Source: Hyposmocoma kahamanoa (lineage: Eukaryota; Arthropoda; Insecta; Lepidoptera; Cosmopterigidae). Taken from it: DNA of 64,000 bases. A program made the translations under genes and the position numbers. The notes below the pieces were generated by a model, which saw only the letters and a list, made by a program, of their open reading frames with translations, searched no databases and was not told the origin of the DNA. Shown here piece by piece: positions 44,815-54,217 of the stretch (within the stretch, counting starts at the first letter, position 1; each line of letters opens with the position of its first letter). Location of the stretch: NCBI RefSeq assembly GCF_003589595.1, contig NW_020653715.1:63950-127949 (forward strand), read 5' to 3'.

Positions 44815-47742
44815 TCATGATTCAACTACATATGCCTTACCAGGTTATGTTTTGGTGAGCAATGACCGTCTTGTGAAGAGAGGTGGTGGTGTAGCCATTC
44901 CTTTCAAGTAACAGTTCCATTCCTTTCAAGACTTTCTCATCATCGGACCAAAATGAAAATGGCATCGAATACAATTTCTTAGAGGTAGTGGTTTTTCGGT
45001 TTAAAGCGGTTCTTGGAGTTGTTTATTGTCCTTCTGTTGTCGATTTTATCACTTCTCTTACTTCTGTGTTAAACCCGCTCGCAACAGATTACACACATTA
45101 CATAGCCATGGGTGATTTCAACACTGCCCTGCTTAAGGACTCTCTCGCGTCCCGTAATTTTCGATCTAGCATTGAGTCCTTCTTATTATTTAAACTTGAG
45201 CTTAATGCTACTCATCACAACATTGAATCCAAGGACTCATGGATTGATCATGCTATTGTCTCCTCTCCTGACCTTGTAGTGAAGCACGGTCAGGTTCCTG
45301 CCCTTGGTTTTTTCCGCCATGACTTGGTTTTTGTGATATCACAAAATTAAGCCTCACAAACGTTCTCCAGAAACTAGGGAACTAAGAAATTTTGCTAGAC
45401 TTGACTTAGACAAACTTGCTCACGATGCGTCTACTATGGATTGGTTCGGGGTTATGGCAGCGCCCACTGTAGACGGCAAGCTGACAACATTCAGTGTCAC
45501 CTTATTAAGTTTTTACGATAAGCATGAACCATTGCACTCAGTCAGTCAGTCAGTCAGTGAAAATGAAAAGACCACATGCGCCCAGGATCACTCCTTTGGT
45601 GCGTATAGCAATGAGGAGGCGCGACAGAGCTTTTTGTAACTTTAAACGTTGTAGGTCTGAGGAAAACTGGGCTACTATCAAGGCTCATAGAAATCGCTGT
45701 AACCAGACGGTGAGAGCTGCAAAGCGTCGCTATTTTCAAGACAACCTTCTCCACTCTTCTCCAGTTGACACTTGGAAATTTTTGAAGTCTATTGGCTTAG
45801 TTAGGCCTCAGAATGGCGCTTTACCTCATCCTTTCACTCTTGACGATCAATCAATCGGTATTTCTCGGCTATTGTCGACACTTAATGAGCAGGCAAAGCG
45901 GATGCTCTCAAAGATGTTCCTCCCTTGAGCCGCCAACAATCTGAAAGTTTTATCTTTTCTTTGGTGTCGGAGTCCGATATTCGCGAAAACAATAATGTTT
46001 TTAAAGTCTAAAGCTGTTGGATGTGATGATATTAGTCGAGAAATGATAGTCTTTTGTTTAGATAGTGCTCTGCCCATTATTAATCACATTATCAACTCAT
46101 CCATCTGGTACGTTCTCTAACAACTGGCGCAGAGTGCATATGTTGCCTCTTCCTAAGATTAATAACACCACACTAGTGTTAAACGCTTTAGGACAATTTC
46201 AATACTACCCTTCCTTTAAAAAAATCTTGAAGTAATTGTTCATCGCCAACTACCACCTTTCCTTTTTAAAAATAATATCCTCGACCGGTAGGTACCAGTC
46301 AGGTTTTCGGCCTGGCCACAGTACCACGACAGCGTTACTGAAAGTTACAGAGTACATTCAGGAGGGATCAGGATGGGGGATTCACGGTTAACGGTATTAA
46401 TCCTCATTGATTTTTCTAACGCATTCAATGCTTCTTGCTGTCCTTGCTTATCTGCGAATCGCTCCCCCGGAACTGAACTGGTTTTCTTCATATCTTCGAG
46501 GGCGCAAGCAAGCGGTTCGTGCTAAAGACTCCTTGTCTAATTGGTCAGACCTTGAGGCAGGTGTCCCCCAAGGTGGAATCTTTCCCCTCTATTGTTCTCT
46601 GTTTTCATCAATTTAATTTCTCCTATCCTTCACAATTCTCACCATCTGTATGCAGATGTTCTGCAAATATATGCGCAGGCCAAGATTAACTGCCCGGACG
46701 ATGCGATATTAGTGCTTAATGAAGATCTGTGTATCGCTGATTGGTGTGGTAAGTTTGGCATCAGTATCAACCCAAGTAAGTGCCAAGGTATTGCCGTGGG
46801 TAGTTCTCATGCTTTCACTAGGTTGGACATGAGCTCTGTCGCGTCTTTTTCTTATAATGGGACACCTATTGTATTTGCACCTCATGTTGTGAATCTGGGA
46901 CTACACATTGATAGTATTTTAAGCTGGAAACCTCAGATTAACTGCACTAGTCAGAAGATCATTGGTACCTTAAGACCTTGTTCTACCCATTCTCAAACAC
47001 TTTCTTCCCATCTCAACAAAAAGCCTCTTAGTACAGGCCACTATTTTTCCTATCCTTGACTATGCTGAGGTGTGTTATGCTGATATCACCCAGGAACTTC
47101 TCAACAAATTAGATCACTTGCTCAATAGTTGCATTCGCTTTATTTTTGGACTTCAAAAGTTTGATCACGTCCGCATGTCGCAATGAGCTGAAATGGCTTA
47201 CGATATGCCAGCGTCGTGATTTGAGAATACTTTCTACTTTTTACTCTATCATTAATGATATAATAATAATAATAATAATAACGCACACACTCAACATAGC
47301 CCCGCAATAGGGAAAACCCTGTGTCGCGGGTGCCATGGACACACATATAGGCAACCACAAACTACACCCAAACTCACGAGAGAAACAAATGTAGGCCATA
47401 CAAATATTTCTCGCGGCCCGGGAATCGAACCTGGGACCTCTGCGTGGCAGTCCGGCATGGTAACCGTTCAACCACCGGGGCAGTTAAAAATGTGCACCTG
47501 TTTATTTGAAATGTAAATTTCAATATTTGGGTGCATCCCATAATCGCAATCTTCGCTCAGACAGCAAATTAACTCTTCTTATTCCTTCTCACCGTATTGA
47601 TTTTCTTTCTAATTCATTTACTCTTCAGGCAATACGACTCTGGAACGCTCTACCGCCCCATATTCAAAAAGCGCGCAATAAACTAGCTTTCAAGCAATTA
47701 GTCCGCGATTTCATATTGGAGTCTCAATCTACATCCCAATAG
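44815..47742 (+). pseudogene. LINE endonuclease/reverse transcriptase
   Basis: Pieces in order: endonuclease from about 44820 (YALPGYVLVSNDR, RGGGVAI), MGDFNTALL (about 45110), WIDHAIVSS and a degenerate RHDLVFV where SDH is expected. A basic linker follows (45524-45928), with a CAGT microsatellite near 45540. Then the reverse transcriptase: YQSGFRPGHSTTTALLKVTE (about 46290-46350), FSSYLRGRKQAVR, AGVPQGG, and HLYADVLQIY (about 46640), where the second catalytic aspartate is Val. Then FGISINPSKCQ and VVNLGLHIDS. After the SINE the C-terminus resumes as FTLQAIRLWNALPPHIQKA (about 47610-47670) to a stop at 47742. Inactive. Confidence 0.88.
47262..47485 (-). mobile_element. tRNA-derived SINE, copy 4
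   Basis: A full-length minus-strand copy: (TAA)n tail at the low end, body, GGAATCGAACC (box B complement) at about 47420-47432, and the head ending near 47485. It interrupts the C-terminal region of the LINE reverse transcriptase, whose homology continues on both sides. It therefore inserted later than the LINE. Confidence 0.9.
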
Positions 47743-48066
47743 TCTGACATTGTTATATATATGAATATGTATATTAAATATATATGGGTATGTGTTATAC
47801 ATTATGTATTTATGTGTATATAGGTTGCTGATATAAGTATAGTTACTCATATAATATTATGTGCTATATGTATTTATATTGTGCTTAAACTATATATCAT
47901 AATTATTTATAAACTTGTTCCTATCTGTTTTAATTATCATGTTTTGCGCCCCTGTTAATTATTTTGAACCCAGTTCTCCGATTGACTGATAGAAAATGCC
48001 TAATGGTATTAAGTCCGCCATTTGTACTGTTTTGTGTGCAATTAAGTTTAAATAAATAAAAAACTG

Positions 48067-48707
48067 AAAACGAGCAATAGTGATGATTGCACACCAAAGC
48101 GAGCGCGTTTTTGTGGACAGTAGCGGAAACGTCCTATTACTATTGGTACGCGTTGAACCACAGTATAATTAGACAATTAGACAAGTATCGTAACTCCATA
48201 CAAAAGTAGTAGCACGTCTTGTATGTGTGCGCGCCCGTTAAGCATCATGTACGGACGCACTCAATCGCATAATCTCGCAGTTCACTTGCATGTCCCTCGT
48301 GTTTAAAAATTACATCAAAGAATAGACGTCCTTATTGTTGTCTTTGTGTTTCTATTTCATAATCATTCTCGCATAATCGAGATGCCAATCCGTGATGCTG
48401 GTATGAAAATATTAATACGTAATTACCTACCTCATTTAACTAAGGTTCGCGCAAAAATACTGTGATGAACGCCATAGTAATATTCAAACTATTTTTGATT
48501 TACAGTCTGTAGGCACAACTAAAATACAAATAATGTAACAACCACAGACCACATAAATACTAGTAATAGACTGGTTACTGGGCGGGGTCCGCGTTACGTA
48601 GCTTATCACCAGACTCATATGCCATATGAGTGTCGACAGCGCGTCAGACGTCGTTCAAATGTGATACATGATTATTTTATGGAAAAATAGAAATATGCCA
48701 TTATATT
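48067..48707. other. No supported gene; one hairpin
   Basis: A perfect 9-base-arm hairpin (ACTCATATG, C, CATATGAGT) lies at 48613-48631, 77 bases before the first THAP codon. Nothing else recognised. Confidence 0.4.
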
Positions 48708-49699
48708 ATGTCGCGTAAGAAGCCAAAAAATACTCCGGGATTGATTTCCTTCCAACGGTAAGTACTAAAAGTCTGTATTTTCTAATATTTTGAACTATAC
48801 AATACTGTAATTTCGAAACAAAACTATTTTCTTGCAATTCGGTAATAACAATATACATTGGTTGCTAGCCATCGCCGCCGTCAAAAGAACAATTCGAATG
48901 ACGCTCAATGAATTGCTTGCACTAGTGTCGTATTACACTTGGTACTGTGTCCGCGTGTTGTAATCAAATTATCGATATGTAGAAACTCAGTATTTAGAAA
49001 CTCGGTTTTGGTTTAGTTCAACTTCTTTTTTATTATAGCGGTACCAATGTGTAAACATACATGGTTTACAGGTATTTAAAAGGTGGATACTGGATACAGG
49101 AACGTCGGGCGTCCAGCGGCGAGATGGCCAGATGACATCGCGGGAATTGGGGGGCGAACCTGGATGAGATTGGCACGGGATCGTGGGGAGTGGTACAGAA
49201 ACTTGGAGGCCTATACCTAGCAGTGGGTGAAGTCAGGCTGTATATGATGATGATGATGATTTAAAAGCTAACAATTTTTGATTACTTATATGTTTGGTCC
49301 CAACACTCGCAATAGTTTTTTTTAAATTTTCAAATTAAGTAAAAACGATGTATTAATGGAAAGAAGGAAATATAGATAGAAGAGGTACATTATCGATAAT
49401 TTTACAGTGCACGTAAGCTCGTGGAGTACCAAATGAAGACTTTATGAGAATGGAAATTTTTTTCCCCTTATCCACATGATTCCTATCTCACTACTTGCTA
49501 ATTATACGTCAGTTTCGTCCGCTTGAATTCTTAGTTTTATCACAGGCATGATTTATATTTGCAGTTTTTGTATTGATTTTTTTAGTTTCCCGCTGGATCC
49601 TTTTTAAAGGAGAAATGGGCTGAAGCAACAGGCAGTAAAAGCTGGGTACCTACTAAATGTAGCACCATTTGCTATAGGCATTTCATGACTTCACATTAA
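48708..49699 (+). pseudogene. THAP-domain split gene, two exons
   Basis: Exon 1 (48708-48757) reads MSRKKPKNTPGLISFQ and ends at a consensus donor CG/GTAAGT. Exon 2 starts at 49586 after a T-rich tract and AG, and reads FPLDPFLKEKW, WVPTKCSTICYRHF. The two join in phase 2 (CG+T gives Arg) to restore the THAP sequence ISFQ-R-FPLDP. The conserved tryptophan, proline and C-terminal Cys-x2-His (CYRH) are present. The N-terminal Cys pair is not clear: a frame upstream of the ATG has one Cys, and Ser is in the second place. A stop comes five residues after the HF, well before a normal THAP protein ends. The intron is 828 bases and holds an RTE tail. This could be a degraded host gene or a P-type transposon. 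THAP domains bind DNA. Confidence 0.6.
49080..49262 (+). pseudogene. RTE-like LINE 3' terminal remnant
   Basis: In one plus frame the sequence reads NVGRPAARWPDDIAGIGG, WMRLARDRGEWYRNLEAYT, a stop and QWVKSGC. This is the typical C-terminal tail of lepidopteran RTE-type endonuclease-reverse transcriptases, followed by a (GAT)n tail at about 49246-49260. Everything upstream is missing, as expected from 5' truncation on insertion. It lies in the THAP intron in the same orientation. Confidence 0.75.
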
Positions 49700-49785
49700 A
49701 TTATGTACATGTGAATCACAACCGAATTCGTCGCATTCACAAATTATAGACCACATCTAAATGTGAAAACATTTCTAAAGCATTG

Positions 49786-49962
49786 TCAGTTATTTTTCGT
49801 CAACTTTTCAGGAAACAAACGATTCGCTTCTTCGCCTTCGGAAATAAGTATCTTCATTTTCTTGACAAGTTCGTCGACGCTATAAGTGTAGTCATGTTCA
49901 GTCAGTTCAGAAAGAGGTAATTGTTGACCAAATATATCATATTTCAGGGAGAATAAAGATTT
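49786..49962 (-). other. Short antisense open frame, unknown
   Basis: On the minus strand 58 codons are open, with a composition unlike the neighbouring AT-rich noise: acidic and lysine-rich with helical segments such as SVDELVKKMKILISEGEEA, then a stop. There is no upstream ATG or obvious acceptor. It starts fewer than 100 bases beyond THAP exon 2 on the opposite strand. It may be a last exon of an unrecognised gene or chance. Confidence 0.25.
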
Positions 49963-50250
49963 TTATGATGAATGTGTTTTAATTTTTCAACCCTTCCAGT
50001 GATCGGATCGACTTGAAATCTAGTAGGTTAATGAAAGTACGATGACAGTATAATAAATCATTTATACTGTGATTGTAGCATGTAGCAACGTATAGGCACG
50101 CACACGTCTGCGTAGGTTATATCAATTAATATTTGCGTGTAGTAAAACCTTATGCATATTTGGTAACAAATGTGTGCGTGTAAAAGTCAGCTACGCTAGT
50201 TCTCGAAGAAATTGCTTTAAATGCCTATTCCATATACTCCGTGGTTAACC

Positions 50251-50574
50251 CTAATCATCGAGTATATAACCAGAAATAGAGACGAAATAAGGGCTATATA
50301 TTCCTGGTAACACATTAGCGATACAGCTCTTATAAATATCAACACTCGTTTGCACTGAAATATAGACAGGCCAACTACTGACCTGTGTGTTCATCTTCGT
50401 ATATTCCAAAAAATATTCTGTATTTATTGTAATAAAGATAATATCTCTAACAAAACCATGTTGTTCTTTTTGGTGGTGTGGGAAAAACAGCAAAACATCT
50501 AATTGCAAAACAAACGGAATCACATTGCATCGGTAATTAAATATTAAATACGTAATTTTCCAATTTTCGTCCAT
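50251..50574 (-). CDS. Unknown ORF inside the TIR element
   Basis: From the first ATG (50574) it would encode 107 residues. The same frame is open without ATG back to 50658. Parts look protein-like (MDENWKITYLIFNYRCN, FPHHQKEQHGFVRDI), with hydrophobic stretches and no repeats, but I recognise no family. The last 12 or so residues are encoded by the left inverted repeat, and the stop codon lies in the CCCTAA target duplication. The element therefore does not supply its own stop, which speaks against a designed gene. It may be a captured host fragment or chance. Confidence 0.25.
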   Translation of the reverse strand: MDENWKITYLIFNYRCNVIPFVLQLDVLLFFPHHQKEQHGFVRDIIFITINTEYFLEYTKMNTQVSSWPVYISVQTSVDIYKSCIANVLPGIYSPYFVSISGYILDD

Positions 50575-50728
50575 TATATCAAAGCTCAAGTTAACTGGTC
50601 GATTTGAAGTGAAACAGTTGACGACACCCGTCAATTGTTTCGAACTCGGGCTGGCCAATCTTCTTCAGAATAGTTTTCAAACAAATTAAATGACATTTCG
50701 TCTCTATTTCTGGTTATATATTCGATGA
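50255..50728. mobile_element. 474-bp TIR element with 6-bp duplication
   Basis: Bases 50255-50288 and 50695-50728 are inverted repeats of 34 bases with one mismatch, starting TCATCGA and containing CCAGAAATAGAGACGAAAT. CCCTAA lies directly outside both ends (50249-50254 and 50729-50734), a 6-bp target duplication. The interior has a frame open on the minus strand nearly from end to end (50251-50658). I cannot place it in a named superfamily: 6-bp duplications are uncommon among cut-and-paste elements. An ATG just inside the right repeat (minus, 50696) opens only 22 codons. Confidence 0.75.
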
Positions 50729-50734
50729 CCCTAA

Positions 50735-51359
50735 TTATAGCAAGTGTAAAGCAATGCCTAGTTCAATATTCCTCTAGTTATGAAACATAATGTCGATATC
50801 AATTAAATGTCACATCCCTATCTGTAGATTGTCAACGTTTTGCTTTTGTTCCAAGAAGTTTGTGTTCATAGAATTCTTAGCTTTTATGTGACTAGTAATA
50901 ATAAAACCTTATTAGATCCAAATAAGTTTCAGTTTTTTTAACCAAAAGATTTTTATTATTGTCTGTTTTCGTTTGATAATTTATAACCAATCAAAATTAT
51001 GTTATCTTAGTACTAATGGAAGATTACGTTTTCAAATGTGTGGGTGTGGCGACACCGGTTTTGATACAAATGTTGCTTGATGCTATTTCCATTCTTTTTT
51101 TTCTTCCGTGGTAACAACCCTACGCTCCGAGCGCAATGCTCCCAAGGAGCACACTTTATAAACCTTAAAACTGTTATATCTATAAACAGTCTTAATATGG
51201 TACAGATTTAGATAATAATTCTCTATAAATGGTTTTAGAAAAAAGAAATTGCTCTTATAGACTTATTTCACTCAAGTCAAAATTTTAACACCTTAATACC
51301 AAACAACTTAATTAAGTGTAATCTCGCTTAAGATTTACTCTTATAGTCCTTATTTTAAG
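50735..51359. other. No supported gene
   Basis: AT-rich with many stops. Nothing recognised. Confidence 0.4.
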
Positions 51360-51635
51360 TTCATCTGTAGAACAACTGATTATTTTTAGTAAAATTGTTC
51401 TATACGCATCCAGTAAAGTCTATTAATACTCTAAAAACTAGTGTTCCTAACGTTATTCTAGATATATCTAATTCATAGACATTCTGTAGTATTTGTACTT
51501 ATTGACAAACACGTTATAGCGCGACTTCAGTAGATTTTATTTTAAAAAAATACTACAATTAAGGTTTTTACTCTATTGAACGTTGTAAGAGTTCATGCAA
51601 AATGGGTAAAGTATTAAAAGATCTGGTGGAGGTGG
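51360..51635 (+). repeat. ~270-bp repeat, direct copy
   Basis: The partner of 480-742 in opposite orientation. It starts near TCATCTGTAGAACAACTG and runs through GTAAGAGTTCATGCAAAATG to AAGATCTGGT, where it passes directly into the LINE frame. Confidence 0.65.
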
Positions 51636-52751
51636 TGACCGTCACGTCAAGTATTCTTGAAGCACAGGTCTGCGGACAAGGCACGATCTTGGCGATGCTC
51701 GATTACTCCCGGGCGTTCGACTGTATAAATATTTCGCTACTCTTAACCAAACTAGCATTTTATGGTTTTTTTTGCATCAGCATTAAAGTGGTTTGACAGC
51801 TACCTCAATAACCGTTCTCAGCGAGTTAATCTTCGTAATTTGGATGGTTCGATAAACTCATCTAACTTATGCTTGGTTGATAGAGGCCTCCCTCAAGGGT
51901 CAATTTTATCCCCTCTGCTCTATATTCTTTACAGTGCTGATATAATAAGCTGTATTAAACATTGTAGCGCGGATGATCTACAGCTGTATCTGTCCTTCGA
52001 TCCTAAGAACACAATGTCTGCGGTAGAAAAAATTAACGAAGATCTAAATAGTATAGTTGAGTGGTCCCGCAGAAATTGTCTCGTACTGAACCTTAGTAAA
52101 TCTAAATACCTAATCATGGGTTCTGTGAATCAGATTACTAGGATAGCGAACAAACATCCCAATATGATATGTGATAGGAAGTGAGAGCATAGAAAGGACT
52201 AAAGCTGCAAAAAATCTTGGAGTACTAATGGACGATACCCTAAGATTTGGATCGCTTAAACTGGAGGTGACTCGAAACTGTTTTTTCCGGCTTAAAGTAC
52301 TTATAAGATGCGTGAATTTCTTAGTGAGCAGCTCCGCATACGCCTTTGTGATTCCCTAATACTCTCTAGATTAAACTATGGTGACGTAGTGTACGGTCCG
52401 CGACTTTTGGTAAAAACGAAAAGACTAGTGCAAAGAGTGCAAAATGCATGCGCTCGATTTTGTTTTCGTGTACCACCGCGAAGTCACGTATCTCCGTTTC
52501 TGAATGAAGCTAAAACACTAAACATGTCGTTGCGAAGATACTATAGACCGCGCACCTGCAGGTTTCCACTCTGCATTCCAAAACACAAAACTTCGGCATA
52601 TAAAGGCAGTTTTAAATATTCCGCGGCGAAAATCTGGAACAACATACCACCACCAATGCGTTCTTCACAATCCGTTTATGCGTTCAAATGTCAACTCAAA
52701 GAGCACATTCTAAATCTACAAAACACGTCTGGAACAATTTTATTTGTGTAA
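51602..52751 (+). pseudogene. LINE reverse transcriptase, C-terminal part
   Basis: Three frames in sequence. 51602-51796 holds AMLDYSRAFDCINISLLL with the first catalytic aspartate. 51762-52184 holds WFDSYLNNRSQRV, DRGLPQGSILSPLLY and CSADDLQLYL, where both catalytic aspartates remain but the preceding Tyr is Ser, then LVLNLSKSKYLIMG. 52171-52359 and 52308-52751 hold KNLGVLMDDTL, LILSRLNYGDVVYGP and the ending YSAAKIWNNIPPPMRSSQS. Frameshifts at about 51770, 52175 and 52330 inactivate it. The motif style differs from both other plus-strand LINEs in the window. Confidence 0.85.
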
Positions 52752-53102
52752 TGCGCCTCAAAATACAAAATTAAAAAGATAAAGCAGAGTGAATCTTTGT
52801 TGGGACATTAGCTGAAATTTGTGTTATGTTTCCTATTTAATTATATTGTTTTATGTTTAAGTTTTTATTTAACTCGCGTCCACGTTTTGTTTTTATTTTA
52901 TTCATATATTTTTATCTCTTTAATCGGCATTTTCGAAAAGGGTCCACTGAAAACCAGCGCTGTGGCCCTGCCGCAGTATTAACTGAGTTGGGTCCTTTTC
53001 TTTGCAATAATACACTTTTAATATTAATACTAATTATTAATATTGTACTACACGTGTATTGTGCTGAAGAAATTACTTTCCTTTCTTTCTTTCTTTCTTT
53101 CT
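51602..53102 (+). mobile_element. LINE 3' half with (CTTT)n tail
   Basis: Reverse transcriptase from its middle to the C-terminus, then about 330 bases of 3' UTR ending in a CTTT microsatellite (about 53078-53102) that serves as the 3' tail. The 5' part (endonuclease and reverse transcriptase start) is absent; the ~270-bp repeat sits there instead. Confidence 0.8.
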
Positions 53103-53137
53103 AACCTTGGATATTAAGTCACATCAATCGATACAAT

Positions 53138-54209
53138 CAGCGTTGTCAATGTCAATTGTTCAAAATTACCAAAAATCACGGTTAAAATCCCCAAATTTGG
53201 GGAGAGCAAAGTTCATATTCCCCACAAATTCTCCACATCTCGAATTTTAATTATTTATTAGAAATACATCGCTTAGAAATATAATAAAGAATTAAGTAAC
53301 TCAAAATGTAATAATCTATTACGTTTGCTGTGAATGTAAACAGAATATAAAAAGTAAAACTAATTATAAAATTGGATGACCTTAAATCGTTTATTTATTT
53401 TAATAATAATAATAATAACGTACACACTCAACAAAGCCCCGCACTAGGGAAACCCTGTGTCGCGGGTGCCGTGGACACACATATAGACAACCACAAATTA
53501 CACCCAAACTCACGAGAGGAATAAATGTAGGCCATACAAATATTTCTCTCGACCTGGGAATCGAACCTGTGACCTCTGCATGGCAGTCCGGCTAACCGTT
53601 CGGCCACAGAGGCAGTTACATTAATTATAATATTAATTAGATTCAACATTAATCTGTACTCAGTCTGAACAAAAAATCATTTTTCATGCCTTACAAAATT
53701 AAGTAAATTGATTATTTGTTGTGCATTTGGTGAGACTATGTTAACGTTAGAAATAATCAATGAGTTTCGACCTATATTTAATATTTAAAGTTGACGAGTG
53801 GTAAGTTGTGGTATGGAAGTACCAACTGCTCGGCTTTGTTTATCAATAGCTGATTTCTTTTGCATCATACCGGGGACCGGCCTAAGCGAGAGAAAGAATC
53901 GCGAACTCAACACGAACCGACTAATAATTTTACGATTCAGAACCAATTGCTCTAATAATAATTCTATTTAAGCTGCTTGTTAATAATACGACGGATGAGC
54001 GATGATGAATAAAACGTCGATATAGTCCATCACAGTGTTTCTAACAGTAACGATCAAACTAGCGATGCATCAGCAATTGATATATTAAACAAAATTATAA
54101 AATGTTACAATCCCCACATTTTGCTCATATAGCGCCAATTCCCACAAAATCCCCAATCTAGTTGAAACTCCCCACAATTTGGGGAATTCCCTACAAATTG
54201 GCAACCCTG
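53138..54209. mobile_element. hAT-like non-autonomous element
   Basis: It starts CAGCGTTGTCAAT and ends ATTGGCAACCCTG, inverted termini of the CAG...CTG form. It is flanked by GATACAAT (53130-53137) and GATACAAA (54210-54217), an 8-bp duplication with one mismatch, as expected for hAT. Subterminal regions on both sides repeat CCCCACAATTTGGGG-like words (a perfect CCCCAAATTTGGGG near 53190). No transposase is encoded. A SINE (53401-53617) lies inside. Confidence 0.75.
53401..53617 (-). mobile_element. tRNA-derived SINE, copy 5
   Basis: A minus-strand copy with (TAA)n tail, body and head. Relative to other copies it lacks a few bases in the tRNA-like part between box A and box B (CGGCTAACCG where others have CGGCATGGTAACCG). 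It lies within the hAT-like element and therefore inserted later. Confidence 0.9.
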
Positions 54210-54217
54210 GATACAAA

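Larger units (their letters stand above)
44815..48066 (+). mobile_element. LINE, old, split by a SINE
   Basis: A plus-strand LINE traceable from the endonuclease domain (about 44815) to a 3' UTR with GGTATTAAGTCCGCC and TGTACTGTTTTGTGTGCA, ending in a (TAAA)n tail at about 48066. It is broken by many frameshifts and stops and by a SINE at 47262-47485. It is of a different family from the LINE at 39130-42818. Confidence 0.85.
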
